Positions 22,004 through 33,761 of a stretch of DNA of 64,000 nt are shown here, in pieces. Within the stretch, counting starts at the first letter, position 1. Each line of letters opens with the position of its first letter. Source of the DNA: Bactrocera neohumeralis. Taxonomy: Eukaryota > Arthropoda > Insecta > Diptera > Tephritidae. The stretch lies in the NCBI RefSeq assembly GCF_024586455.1, contig NC_065920.1:55249960-55313959 (forward strand). The letters run 5' to 3'. The position numbers and the translations under genes are program-made. The notes below the pieces were generated by a model, which was not told the origin of the DNA, made no database searches, and saw nothing but the letters and a program-made list of their open reading frames with translations.

Positions 22004-22904
22004 AGCATAACATAAAAGAGTATGAAAGATTTTTAAGTTGATTTTTATTGATCAAATTGTGTGGCAGCTTGTTGCTATAGTTGTCTTACCTAGACAATTA
22101 TTTTGAATTCTGCAAACTGGAAATTGTCTCTGGGGGCTAGATCAGTCCATTTTTAAGTGAAAAGATGGAGCCTTGTTGCATTCATTATCGCATATTGACG
22201 AAAACCTCGGTCTCCAAACACTGCTCCAAAACCATCATCTCATGATATGATCATGAATGGTCATGCTATCAATGCTATCGCGAAAAACTTCACTTTACAG
22301 TCATGCAAAAATAATTTTGTGGACATTTCTTAAGTTTTCATAGGTGACAACCTTTTTGGGCGTATAATACGTTCAACGCCTTCGGTGCTAATTTCACCAC
22401 TCTTAACTTAGGATACCAATACTTGATTGTTAATATTCCTAACGCAGTGTATATGAAATTCATTAAATCGCCATCAAGCTCACTAAAAATCATATGGATT
22501 TAATTCTAGTAACACCATGTATGTGTTAGACGGGGGACTTCTCAATTTGGCCCTTACGTAGATTTTATTGGATCTCCTCCGGTTCTCCTGGGTATCTTTA
22601 CTTTACTACTTCGTAGTAAACTTTCATTTTTCACTTGCGCAATCGGAGAAAGTTAGAAAGCTTTCAGCTTATATAATTTTGCTTTATCCAATTGATCTTT
22701 ATGATTCACACTTATTTATGTGCCAAACATAACTTTATACGTATCTTTAAGGTCTGTCGGACTCTCAAATTGCCGGCTGCAATTGCCCGCACGCAAATGC
22801 ATTTCTTGTACTTTTTCCTTTCTCTTTGCGTTGCGATCGATATTGACAGGCAGAATTGTAACTGACATCTTTTGCTGGTGGGTTTAAAACGTCGAATGCG
22901 GCAA
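22004..22904. other. Degenerate sequence, possibly transposon-derived
   Basis: No intact frame. The region 22130-22350 has the moderate GC and broken codons of an old transposon on the minus strand, but I cannot name it. 22600-22900 shows nothing. Confidence 0.3.
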
Positions 22905-23742
22905 GAAAAAACGTTAACTTCGGCTGCACCGAAGCTGATATATCCTTCACAGGTGCATTTCTTTTAGTAACTATGTGTTCAGTTTGTATGGAAGCTGTAT
23001 GCTATAGTAATCCGATCTGAACAATTTTTTCGAAGATTATATTGTTGCCTTAGAAAATTATCTATACCAAATTTGGTGAAGATAAATTGTGAAATGTGAA
23101 AGTTTTCCATACAAGAACTTGATTCCGATCGTTCAGTTTGTATGGTAGCTGTATGGTATAGTTCACCGATCTGACAAATTTATTCGGAGATTACATTGTT
23201 GCCTTAGAAAATAATCTATACCAAATTTGGTGAAGATACATTGTCAAAGGTGAAAGTTTTCCATACAAGAACTTGATTCCGATCGTTCAGTTTGTATGGT
23301 AGCTATATGCTATAGTTAACCGATCTGACAAATTTATTCGGAGATTACATTGTTGCCTTAGAAAATAATCTATACCAAATTTGGTGAAGATACAATGTCA
23401 AATGTGAAAGTTTTCCATACAAGAACTTGATTCCGATCGTTCAGTTTATATGGCAGCTATGTGTTATAGTGGTCCGATATCGGCCATTCCGACAAATGAG
23501 CAGCTTCTTGAAAAGAAAATGACGTTTGCAAAATTTCAAAAGGATATCTTAAAATCTGAGGGACTAGTTCGTGTATATATACAGACGGACGGACGGACGG
23601 ACGGACAGACGGACATGGTTAAATCGACTCAGCTCAACATACTGATCATTTATACATATATATACTTTATAGGGTCTCCGACGCTTCTTTCTGGGTGTTA
23701 CAAACATCGTGACAAACTTAATATACCCTGTTCAGGGTCATA
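22905..23742 (-). mobile_element. DINE-1/HINE-like element with three 154-bp monomers
   Basis: On the minus strand the 5' end is at about 23742 (TGACCCTGAACAGGGTATAT) and the (GTCY)n block is at 23580-23612. The landmark GTTCAG lies at 22977, 23131, 23285 and 23439, which is three exact 154-bp steps. The 3' end holds the hairpin CTTCGG-ctgca-CCGAAG at 22918-22934, then the tail TTAACGTTTTTTCTTG. The 3' hairpin plus T/C-rich tail matches the Drosophila DINE-1 terminus as I remember it. This is the most complete copy of this subfamily in the window. Confidence 0.78.
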
Positions 23743-24049
23743 TTGCCAAAGCGGGAAGTGTGGCGGCTGCTGTTGAATGCAAATTGTGTATACAAATATT
23801 GAAACTAAAGATGAAAAATATGCTTGAAATAAATGCAAAATATATTTGTGCTGCTTGTGCGTTTTTTGCTTACAATAGTTTGGGGAATACATGAAATCGA
23901 AATCAACACGCGTTTATTGTCTTCCTAAAGAAATATAAACCAAGCATCCCCAAGTTGTTTGCAAATTGGGCTTTAAACATTTTGAAGATTAATTTTCAAA
24001 GTTTGAGATTAACTGAATCAGCAAGGGAGTGTATTGGGTACAATACTTT

Positions 24050-24590
24050 TAGTCTACGTTGTCATCTATTAATCTTCACACAACAGATTCGCTAGCAACT
24101 GCTAATTTCTTCGAAAGGGTGATCCATTGCGAGGTATTAGATAGACGTTTATCATGGCACGATAACAGTCGCCATTGACGCTTACGTTCTCACCTGCGTA
24201 ATTTTTGAAGAAATATGGACCGATGATTTTACCGGCTCATAAACCACACCACACCGTTGTTTTTTTTTCGGATTAAATTGCAGCTTTTCAATCTCTTCAG
24301 GTTACCATTTGTCCGAAATACAGCAATTTTGCTTGTTTACATACACATTGAGCCGGAAATTGGTCTTATCGCTGAACAAAAATTGGCTCGAAAACGTCTG
24401 ATGTTCTTGGAAGAAGCCCATAGGGCCAAGCGATGTCGCTTTGGTTCGAGTTTTCGTAAAAAGTTGAACGATTAGTAAAGGTTGTTCAGGCGTAAGTCTC
24501 TCAACGATGAAATGACAAACAAAACTGTAAAATTAGCATGACTCTTTAACTCGGCTCACGCTCGATCTGTCAAAAGAAGTCTTTTGAAAA
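24050..24590 (-). pseudogene. Mariner-like transposase, internally deleted (DD41D type)
   Basis: Reading down from about 24510, the frame gives ERLTPEQ at the N-terminus, then jumps to SQFLFSDKTNFRLNVYVNKQ, EEIEKL and, after more breaks, IIGPYFFKN and VSVNGDCYRAMI. These last blocks match the palindromic element at 53217-54190 (GGIIGPYFFKD, NVTVNGDRYR). The helix-turn-helix linker and the second and third Asp regions are absent. Confidence 0.6.
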
Positions 24591-26419
24591 AAGTACCTCT
24601 ACTTGGATCGCCACTAATTTTAGTGAGCACCCATTGGTCTCTCTGCATAACTTCGTTTCTCGCATATAAAGGTGCACTCACTTTTGTGATAAGAACTCTT
24701 TTCTGAAAGTCCTAAATACCAATGTTCCATTTGCCGAGCCCCTTCTTCAGGGCGAACAATTTCGTCAACAATTTCCGGAAAGAGACACTAGTGTTGTCAT
24801 GAGTTAAAGACGGGACGAGTACGCTGCTTTCATCTTAACATCTTGAGAGCTGACATATATTTTAGAAGTTTATTTTGCATAATAGGCCTAGATGCCAGAC
24901 CTTGTGAAATGTTTGACGGACATTATGCAAAACTATTTATTTAAAAATTTCAATGGTATCAATTTTGAAATATTCTATTCCGTGGAATTGCCCAACTGTA
25001 CAATGAAGCCGCAGGCAGGAGGTAGAATTTACCCGCGGTCGTAAGAGGCAACTAAGATCCAATATGCACTATGTCTGTTAATGTTGTAATACTCAGCTCT
25101 AGCTGATAGATCATATACTCTGAATGAGTTTCCTTCTGATGAAAATACATTTGAAGTTCAAGCGACAAAGGTCTTTGAGATTGATATGTGCTCAATTGGT
25201 AGTTGCAAGAGCTACGAGGTCCGACCTGAGACTCTGTGCCGACAAGGAGCAGTTAGACCTTCGAGTTCGTTCCAATTTGCTCATTGCGTTTTGTCCTTTG
25301 AGGAGATTCGTGGTGGGTGTGGCTTAAACTTTAAGGGAGGTAGAATAAAATATTGGAGTCACACTGCCGTCGGGTGCTGATCAACACATTGTTTTGATAT
25401 ATGTGCGTTTAAGCACCATGGGTAAGGTCGCCGTCAGCTGGTACCCACGTAAAAACTCAACGACTGTTGTACCATGAAGCATTCTGAAACCAAACTGGTA
25501 ATTCGGAATGAGTAGTAGAGAAACAACTAATCCAGAGGCAAAAGACTACGCCAAATATTAAAGAATAAGATTATGTTTCCTCTGGAAGTTTTAAATTAGT
25601 ATTATAAAAATATAATAACTGTGTTTAAATTTTTCTGAGATCTATTCATATAAAGCGGTCTTCTAGAAATTAAAAAATTAATATCTCTTATGTACTCACA
25701 TTGATTATGCTCTCTCCCTGTGCCGTGATCTTGTGAATTCCATAAGCTCGATGTGGCACCAATATAATCATTGTCCAAGGATGATGACAACGAAATATCT
25801 GCAACATTCGATTTTGTGCGATGAATTTTTCTTACTGAATCGTTGATCTACTTTGTTGACGCGAGTACACATTAGAGTTATTGTTGTCATTTTAAAAGAA
25901 ATTAGATAGATATATGTATATAATAAAACGGCCACCGTAGGTGCTAATGTGGTAACTGTCGTCGTTTGCGGAATATCTGCAATGAAAAAAGAGAAAATAT
26001 AGAACAGAAGCAAGGAGAGTGAATAAGAATAGAGTGTAGTATTGTATATGACATGAATTGGAGGCTGCAGGGTTTAACTTTACAGTATTTAAGTGAGCGA
26101 AAGAATTTAATGAATATTACATACATGTATGTATGTATACAAGTTTATATGATGGTTTGTTGTTAGATTCTAAAAAATACTTGAATTGATTCAATTGGTA
26201 ATAGTTTTTAGTAAAATTATAAAAATTGGGAAATATAAAAATTTTTGAATCAAATAAGTAGAACACAACATATAAAATATTGTATAAAGAATAGTTAAAG
26301 TTTCGCATTCCTCCTCACAACAAAAAAATTTAATCACTTGGGAAATACATGCAAGCGCATTTTAGTTTCATCATCAGACTAATTTGCAAAGACAGCCATC
26401 TCCAGATGTTATACTTTCA
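24591..26419. other. Degenerate sequence with LINE-like scraps
   Basis: 25015-25065 (GGAGGTAGAATTTACCCGCG, then GTCGTAAGAGGCAACTAA) resembles a phrase I know from the 5' part of insect non-LTR elements. The antisense of 25390-25510 has an RT-like look (FGFRMLHGTT). Both are too short to call. The rest is AT-rich. Confidence 0.3.
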
Positions 26420-26510
26420 TTGCTGTTCAGCAGTCTGAAAAAGTGTTCCCTCCACAACTTCATCAGCCACTAGGTCACCATTTTGCGTCCCTCAAGAGCA
26501 GTGGTTCCCA
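26420..26510 (-). mobile_element. Very short RTE-like LINE scrap
   Basis: GAAAAAGTGTTCCCTCCACA and the following CTAGGTCACCATTT match the antisense of the LINE linker at 18545-18610 with many changes. Confidence 0.4.
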
Positions 26511-26759
26511 AACTTATTTTGTCTACTGCCCACTTTGAGAATAAATATTTTTTTAGCGCTCCCATTTTTTCCCCTATTTAAAAACCACTATAACTTCAAA
26601 TTAAATTAATTAATTATTGTGACCTATATATGTATACTAGCTGGCCCCGCAGCCGTTGTTCTGCGTGAAATTATATATTTTGAAATGGAACTAAAGTTGA
26701 ATTTATCATTTAATTTTTTTTTTTTTCATTGTAACGTAGCTTGATAAAAACATTTTTTG

Positions 26760-27110
26760 GTTTCGGTTCCTGTGTACAGAAAAGATGGTTTTCCAACTCG
26801 TGAGCGCGCCTCGTATATCTGGCCGTGTGTAAAACAGCGTTTCCAAATTTACGCCACACATTATGCGACTATGCTTGTGTCCTGTTCATTGTCATCTCAA
26901 ATTCAATTTTCACTGGAAACGGAATCAAACATTCTTCCTCCTTGTATTCGATAGCTGCGCCACAATCAGTCGGGTTCTATTACACAGTTTCGGCACGAAT
27001 TTGCGAAATATAATAACGACAGATCCTACTTTGAGACGGAAATGATCCGGTGGCATACCAAGCCTTTCCAATAAATTTAGAAACTCCACTGGATAATTCT
27101 TCATTGTCAA
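26760..27110 (-). pseudogene. Helitron helicase C-terminus remnant
   Basis: 27110-26925 reads PVEFLNLLERLGMPPDHFRL, then KVGSVVIIFRKFVPKLCNRT and RLIVAQLSN. These are the last conserved helicase blocks of Helitron RepHel proteins. Further blocks down to about 26760, ending in the vicinity of the sequence for CSRV and KP, are frame-broken. The end of this region lies about 120 bp from the Helitron 3' terminus, as expected. Confidence 0.7.
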
Positions 27111-27374
27111 GACGATCGATCGATTTGTACGAGCGGAAGTCTCCCAGAATTTGACTTTGAATCTTTCAGTTTAAGTCAACAACATCAGTATTTTTGTCAG
27201 CTAACATTGTGCGTGCACTTAAGGAATCATAGTTACGATAATTTGTCCAATGTCCGAACATTCGCGCTGAGTTCATCTTTCGTGAACTGATAAACGGCAG
27301 ATGGAATTTATATCAAACCATCGGAAGTATTAACCGGAATTGACCCATTTCCAATTCTTAGCGAAAGCGATGTA

Positions 27375-27557
27375 CTATAAAATGTCTTCGGCAATATCAT
27401 TATTGCACGTATCCCATAATTGACGCGGCTGTGAAGGCTGATATGTCGAAATGATTATCGCGAAAAGTGTGCGATCTTCATTTGTATTCGAAGTAGCTAT
27501 CGCATCGTCCATCGTTTGATTCCAGTGATTAACATGTTCAAGCAATTGTAATTGCAA
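27375..27557 (-). pseudogene. Helitron mid-region remnant
   Basis: The frame reads LLEHVNHWNQTMDDAIATSN, then QPSQPRQLWDTCNNDIAEDI. The LWDTYKDAMAEDIL-type phrase is familiar from the segment between the Rep and helicase domains of insect Helitrons. Flanking frames are broken. Confidence 0.55.
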
Positions 27558-27699
27558 ACATTCTCAAAAAATTGCACACACCGTACCATTCACACTACGC
27601 AATGACTCAAATGAAGTTGAACAGCGTACAGTAATCAATATCAACCGAAGAAAGAAGCAATCGTCGTTTTTCAGGTGGATTGTGTAAATTCGTCCTAAT

Positions 27700-28285
27700 G
27701 CATTAGTTGAGAAAACACCTGGATGTCCATCTACTGGTTAGCCTTGCTTTCTACTATTTCCTCGACGATGCATTCCATGTAAAATATCAAGATATTTCCG
27801 AACAGAGCAATGTTCTCGCAAATGGATCACAGACGCAAGTTGAGAAAAAACTCGTCAATGTTAATTTTGTTGCTGGCGGTGTTTCCTCTGGCTGTACCGT
27901 ATTCTCTGGGTTGAAAATGTTCATTAATTTCAGTAGTAAATATCCTACAAAGCGCTTTAGTGCAGTTCACGTATCGACCGTATCGTTCAAGACCAATAAC
28001 CGCCATGTTGCTTCACCAAACTACAATACTCAACATTGATATGAGTTTGAATGTGGGGAATATAGTAAGATCCATGTGTCGTCAACTTCGATATTCACTC
28101 TTCTAAATTGAATGCTGACATACAAACCGAAAAAGGATTCTAGTGTCCGCAAGGTCTGGGTCTTTCTCTGGATCAGGAATTTCCGCAGAAATGATTTCAT
28201 CAATTTGATCTGGTGTAACCACCGCCACCAATCCACCATCCAAAGAAGAATGTGTGCGTGCGACAAACCTTTTTAACAGCACCAT
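27700..28285 (-). pseudogene. Helitron Rep (HUH) domain remnant
   Basis: 28266 downward reads SHAHILLWMV, which contains the HUH (His-x-His) metal-binding motif, and a shifted frame continues with VVTPDQIDEIISAEIPDPEK. At 28000-27900 the reverse strand shows LERYGRYVNCTKALCRIF-type blocks. The catalytic Tyr pair that should follow is not recognisable. The Rep nuclease normally nicks the Helitron end for rolling-circle replication. Confidence 0.68.
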
Positions 28286-28399
28286 TTATACCATACGTTG
28301 CTTTAAGATAAAGTCCATCAGACATCACAGCTGTTGTTTGACGATCGTGACGATTGCTTGCTGAGTGATCGCACGTATGTCATCGCATCATGGGAGTAC

Positions 28400-28480
28400 T
28401 CGGTAATGTGCCTTTGGCTGCCAATGGATGTTGATGCCAAAAAGAACGCCGACCACTATTAGCGCGACTTCTTCGTGGCA
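28400..28480 (-). pseudogene. Helitron ORF start, second copy
   Basis: MPRRSRANSGRRSFWHQHPL, followed by a stop. The MPRR start and the Arg/Asn-rich beginning are shared with 29571 and 47863. Confidence 0.5.
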
Positions 28481-29099
28481 TCGTAACAAAGTTCAATCTG
28501 TAATTGGTCACTTTGTGTGAAACACACATAATGCTTTCACTGAATAATTTCCAAAATTTTTTTTGAATAGCCGAAATAAAGAAAGCAAATGGCAAATTTG
28601 AACAATTAAAATAATAGAAAAACAAAAGGAAAAAAGTTGAAAAAAAAAATTTTGTATAAAAAAAGTCCTTTTTTTTTGAATTGTCCAATCTTCCGATTTT
28701 TCCTCACGAAAGGCATACGGTTTTTTATTTCTAAACTTTCCTCGATCCACAGCGAACAACCTCTGAAAATTTCATCAAGATTGGTTCAGCCGTTCTCGAA
28801 CATTAGCGTTACTAAAAGCATTCTGGTATGGGAAAAATAAAAGGGTTCTTTTTAGGGATTTTCCGGCAATTATTCGAAAAACCATCCTTCCTCAAAACAT
28901 TTTAAAAAAGAATTGGCAAAAACCATCCGTTTTGAGCCTCCAACACATAACATTCATTTTTAATAAGATGAAATATGTACATTTGTAAATTGATTGTTAG
29001 CGTCGGGGAGCGTTTTTGATAAATTTACCATGCGATCTGTGATATGTATGCAATTTTGCGAATAAATTTTTATTTATTATAAAACCATCAAATATTCCA

Positions 29100-29571
29100 T
29101 GCAATCACCTTAAATGTCGGCATAAATTGATCTCTTATAATTTTTGTAGCGTCGAAAGAAGTCATTTGAAAAGACGAATTGTACTCTTGTATATGATTTA
29201 AAAAATGTTTCGATTCTGGTGATGTCTCAAAAAAAAAATTGCGGCAATTTTACTTTCCCGTTAGCGCAAAACATTCCAGCCGTTTCACCCGAGAATTTAG
29301 CCGCTTCACAATGTGGGCATATAACATCCATCATTCCAATATATCCATGTACATTATAGTCGATTGGAGGGTCGTAATCAAATGCAGCACGGAACATATC
29401 TTCCAAAACACGACGTCGTATTCGCGTAGGTCTTGCTGGATTTCTTGCATGATGAGCTTCTGCAAATCTATTTCGTGGACGTCGCACTGCACTTTGTGAT
29501 ACTCTTTGTGACAACATGCCCCGAGCATTTCGAGTACATCGACCTATGTTTGATTTTGGACGTGCCGGCAT
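29100..29571 (-). pseudogene. Helitron ORF N-terminal region
   Basis: Starts MPARPKSNIGRCTRNARGML and continues with an Arg-rich segment, then FRAAFDYDPPIDYNVHGYIG, VICPHCEAAKFSGETAGMFC (a zinc-ribbon-like C-x2-C...C) and NGKVKLP. A frame break follows, then IQEYN and SFQMTSF-type codons to about 29100. This is the well-conserved N-terminal part of insect Helitron proteins. The Rep domain expected next is cut off by the junction with the second copy. Confidence 0.72.
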
Positions 29572-30317
29572 TTTCTTTCAAATAATTTCTTATATGATCA
29601 CTTCGTTTGAAACACACATAAAGTTTTCACTGAATAATTTTCAATAATTATTCTTTTAAATAGCCGGAATAAAAAAGCAAGCGACCGAAATTGAACGATT
29701 CAAATAATTTACAAATCAAAATATTGAAAAACAAAACAAAAAATAATTGTATGAAAAGTCACTTTTTGAAAATATCCAATTTTTCAACTTTTCCTTATGA
29801 AAAGTATATGGTTTTTTTTTATGTGAACCCTTTCCAGATCCACAGCGAACAACTTCCGATTTCATGAAGATACATACTATGTATATACATACAAAATAAA
29901 ACGTTTGTATGGGAAAGAGAAAAGGGCTGTTTTTTGGGGTTTTCCGGCAACTTTCGTAAATTTTTCTTACATAAGAACCTTCTCCTAATAATAACAAATA
30001 CAACAAAAAAAAAATCAGCCAAATCGGTTCAGCCGTTTATGAGTGATGAAATTACAAAGAAAGTGGCATTGATTTTTTTATATACATATGTACATACATA
30101 TATAGATTAACGGAGAATTCTAAACGAAACATTTACCGTAACCCGCAACTTGAAACCTGAGCGCAATAGGTAACATACAACGGCGCTTAGGTCTCATGTT
30201 AACTCTTACGGACTCCACCTGCCAATAAGATTGATTATTGAAACGCAACTTTATAGTATTAAAACAGAGAATCTTTTATGAAAAATAAAACTAAAATAAT
30301 CGATCCTTATATAAAAA

Positions 30318-30900
30318 CTAATTTGAAGGATGAATCTGATGCTGTTTAATAAGTTTGTTAATATCAGGTTCCAATTTACTAAAGAACAGTCGCAAGTCGC
30401 CACGTTCGGTAACAAGCAAACGATTCCTCTTTTTAGTAAGCAATGTTGTCACAGCACTAAATCCACGTTCACACAAATATGACGATGGGAATGCTATCAA
30501 GAATCGTTGAACGATTGACCACAATCCAGGGTACAATTGCGGGGTCGGTTTTGTAGCCAAATTCTTGGTAACCATTTTTGATTTTTATTTCCTCGTTTGT
30601 TGTCAATTCTATAAACTCTTCTTCCAGCTGAGGTGACATTGCTGTGTTGACATTTGAAAACGGATCAGGCAAACAATTCGTCGTTACTGCAATAAATTCG
30701 GAAAATAGTGAAACTCACGTCTGCCCAGATTCTTTTTGTGTAGAAGCAGTTTGGCTACGAAAGCAGCAACGACAATTTTTGTTTTAATTAAATTTACTTT
30801 ATCGTCTTGCAGTTGGAGATTCATGTCGTTGAACAATTTATACAGGTCTGTCATGTAAGCTATATCATTCTTTGATGTTATGAGCTTGTCTTGCAATTTT
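30318..30900 (-). pseudogene. hAT transposase C-terminal (dimerisation) fragment
   Basis: 30575-30318 reads AFPSSYLCERGFSAVTTLLT, KKRNRL, RGDLRLFFSKLEPDINKLIK and QHQIHPS. This is the hATC dimerisation block in the form seen in zinc-finger BED-5-like and SCAND3-like transposon proteins. 30672-30469 and 30896-30684 give upstream pieces (SPQLEEEFIELTTNEEIK; YMTDLYKLFNDMNLQLQDDK) in other frames. It is a different hAT lineage from 19391-21318. No ends were found. Confidence 0.75.
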
Positions 30901-30944
30901 TATCTTTAGTTTCAAGAACTCTTTAACAAGTCAAACAGGTTGTA

Positions 30945-31560
30945 AAATCGAGGTCAGACCAATTTGCTTCTTGATGGCCCAACGAACTTCGGTATGAAAC
31001 AACAAACGATCCTTTTGCCATGCAGGGTGAATTTTCCGATTGTTGTACCAAACGTGCATTTTTTGCCCAGTCTGGTTTTAAAATCGACAAACACAATTTT
31101 TACATCGTGACAGGGGCAATTGTCGTAAGCGCTCTCCAGCCGCTCATAAAAGTCATCTTTGGTCATATCGTCCTTCTTTTCCATCGGAGCGTGGACGCAA
31201 ATTAGTATTAAAATTTTGCTCTGATGCTGATTAAGACTAGACGCTCATCCACCAGAAGGAATTTCAGGACACGACGTCTAGGTCTTTCTCCCGCCAAGCT
31301 GTAGTAAATGTCACAAGACCCTACGCGTCTCCGTCCTTGTCCCGTTTATTGGTTCTAGGACGGCGGTGATGTCAGCCTTTCAACGAGGACATTAACCAGT
31401 TGGGCTTCGACAACTTCCCAATTTAGTGACCGGTCATTCCAGGTGCGTGACCTTAAATCATAGATAGCGTCTTTCAACCGACGCTGTTGTTTCATTTTCA
31501 ATGTGTGTGGTTTCCGCATGGCGAGTCCCAGCCCAGCGCATGATCTCACTAGACAAGTTT
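30945..31560 (-). mobile_element. RTE-like LINE 5' fragment (endonuclease)
   Basis: 31184-30954 reads EKKDDMTKDDFYERLESAYD, then GKKCTFGTTIGKFTLHGKR, matching copy 3 around 40757-40930. 31549-31355 matches the start of the endonuclease (RSRTWNDRSLNWEVVEAQLV). Frames are broken and the RT is absent. Confidence 0.72.
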
Positions 31561-32036
31561 ATACATTATAAAGCCGCATGTTTCAAGACCATTATACCAC
31601 GCTCGCAGTCGCACGACAATATTCAGACGCAGCAATTAGATTTCGGCGAACCCTTAAACCGAATATGTCGAAGGTGCTCCGTTGAAGCTTTCTCTCTTTC
31701 AGCTGTGACCTGGTTCCGCACGTGTTATAGCTGCCACGCACACAATGATTATTGACGTTTCAGGGAGTGCGGCTAGGGCGCAAATTATTACTATATATAA
31801 TTTCAATACCTTCCAGTACGTATTATTTTAAATAAATTAAACTCTCTAATTAACCAGATATGCCCATAGAATCTTGAATGTAAAACTATTTTAATTAGGA
31901 ATTCTTCTTAAATATATGTTAGTTAATTAAGTAAAAATAATAAGTTATCCCTATATGGTTTCAAATATTATGCATCAGTAAATATTTTTGTTGTAATCTG
32001 ACATATAAATTAATTCAATTATTTGCAAGCCAAAAT
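31561..32036. other. AT-rich stretch, no gene recognised
   Basis: Nothing supported is seen. Confidence 0.3.
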
Positions 32037-32212
32037 CTTTTGATTTAATTTCTAACATCCATATTAATAATTAAAACCTGTCGAAGCTGACCAACCCACA
32101 GCAACTTGACTATTGACCTTTGATTTAATTTCTAACATACCAAATTATCTTGTACATGAATTCAAAACCTGCTCCAAAGCTGACCAACCACGCAGCAACT
32201 TGACTATTGACC
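32037..32212. repeat. Imperfect tandem duplication, unit about 82-93 bp
   Basis: TTTGATTTAATTTCTAACAT, then a variable part, then GCTGACCAAC and CAGCAACTTGACTATTGACC, occur twice (32037-32118 and 32119-32212). The second unit carries extra bases in its variable part. Confidence 0.7.
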
Positions 32213-32484
32213 TAAGTGTCTAAGGCTCCTGGCCAACATACGAGTATCTTTAACGTAGTACTTAAACACCTATGCAAATGCTTTGTTGCATATGGTTAGA
32301 TTGGAGTGTAGTCGTACAATACATATGCAGTTACTATACTGTATCCTTTTTCAACTTCATTATAATTAGTGCCACATTAATTATGCAATACACTTCGGTT
32401 GTTGTCAGGTTAGACACGGTCAAGTAAGCGTATAAATGAAGGATTCAAGAACTTCACCAAAAATCACAACTGTGTAAGTATCTA
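32213..32484. other. Unique-looking flank of a mariner element
   Basis: Nothing supported is seen. Confidence 0.25.
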
Positions 32485-33258
32485 CAGTGTTTGTCTAAAA
32501 AGTAATAAGACGTACTCGTTAAAAAAAATATTGGAGCAATTGTTACAATTCTTTGAAAACTTTCAAAATAAGCTCCTTCTACGTCGATGCAGCGCTGCCA
32601 GCGCGATTTCCAAGCCTTGAAGAAGTCACGGAAGGCATTCTCCGGAATAGCTTTGAGAACCGAGGTGCATGCTGCTTGGATCCCCTCCTGTCTAAAAATG
32701 TCTTTTTGCCTCAGGATCGGGATGACTCTGGGCCATCACTGAGCCGCAATTTCTGGTCGTTGGTGAGCCGGGCGTTTTTGAACTATATTTGAGTCACACA
32801 TTGCGCATCTTCAAACTTGCGTTCCGTTTTTCCAGGAGGAACAAATTCATGATGGACAATGACTTTGATGTCAAAAAGACAATTAAAAGTCACATTGTCT
32901 CCCAGCACGGTCTTCATCAGCGACCTCTTCCCGGCACTCCAAAAAGGCCTGGTGCCACCGAAACACACCACTTCTTGCTAAAGCAACATCTGCGTAAGTC
33001 TGCTTGATCATATCAAACCTCTCTGTGGCAGATTTTCCGAGTTTCACAGAGAATTTAATCGCGTACCTCTGCTCTAAAGAACATTGCATTTTCGGCTTGA
33101 ACCACTCACAGAAACATGTCGCTCGAAAATGTCTGTCCTGACTCTCCAGATGCTCGGAGACAATTGACCAGCCGCTCGTTCGTTAGCTAGAACGCCTCCT
33201 ACCGAATTCCGAGTATGGTCGAAGAAAATCAGTCCTAATACTTTCCGGACAAACCCTG
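32485..33258 (-). mobile_element. Mariner-like element, internally deleted
   Basis: Terminal inverted repeats begin CAGTGTTTGTCTAAAAAGTA (left) and CAGGGTTTGTCCGGAAAGTA (right, reverse strand), each flanked by TA (32483-32484 and 33259-33260). The transposase lies on the minus strand in order: N-terminal LEQRYAIKFSVKLGKSATER (33089 down), then DIKVIVHHEFVPPGKTER (about 32870), then VLKAIPENAFRDFFKAWKSR and WQRCI near 32600. Length is 774 bp against about 1.3 kb for full mariners, so large internal parts are missing, including the second and third catalytic Asp. Confidence 0.8.
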
Positions 33259-33260
33259 TA

Positions 33261-33761
33261 TGTATAAAACTGCAATGGCTAAATATTAGCAGCAAATTCA
33301 ACATTTTGCAATTCTGCTAAATGTATGCTTATCTCGAGTTGCTTGAGTAAAACTTAAGCTAAATGCAATAAAGTTTCATGTATAAGTAAATGCTTATATA
33401 ATACAATTCTTTATTAGTTTAGCTTTCGAGCCAAATCATTCCTTGAATGAACGAATATATTTTATTTTGGTATATAATTGTTTGTGAATGTTGCCTTTAA
33501 GATATTTTGGTGGCTCTACATTGAAAACATCTGTGTGCAAATAATCAAATATACATATAACATATGTAGAATACAACAGCACAGTAGTAATTAATTGTAA
33601 GAGCATTGTAATAAATGTATGTTTGTACGAGTATGTTATTTTAATGCAGTAGACACCGACCTGAAATCAAGGTACGTCTATTTATATAGCACATTATTGT
33701 ACTTTAAGTAAACTGATACAGAGCATAGCACTCTTTGACTATATCTTGAAGAATTGATGGA
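33261..33761. other. AT-rich stretch, no gene recognised
   Basis: Nothing supported is seen. Confidence 0.3.

Larger units (their letters stand above)
26637..30106 (-). mobile_element. Composite canonical Helitron (two copies joined)
   Basis: On the minus strand the 5' end is TCTATATATG at 30106, preceded by A. The 3' end is CTAG at 26640-26637, followed by T. About 10 bases inside the 3' end is the hairpin CGCAG-aacaacgg-CTGCG. This A|TC...CTAG|T arrangement is the hallmark of Helitron1 elements. The body holds two 5' regions (30060-29590 and about 28960-28480) and two N-terminal coding starts, so one Helitron appears to have joined or entered another, with the junction near 28980-29060. 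Total length is about 3.5 kb against 5-6 kb or more for an autonomous Helitron. Confidence 0.75.
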
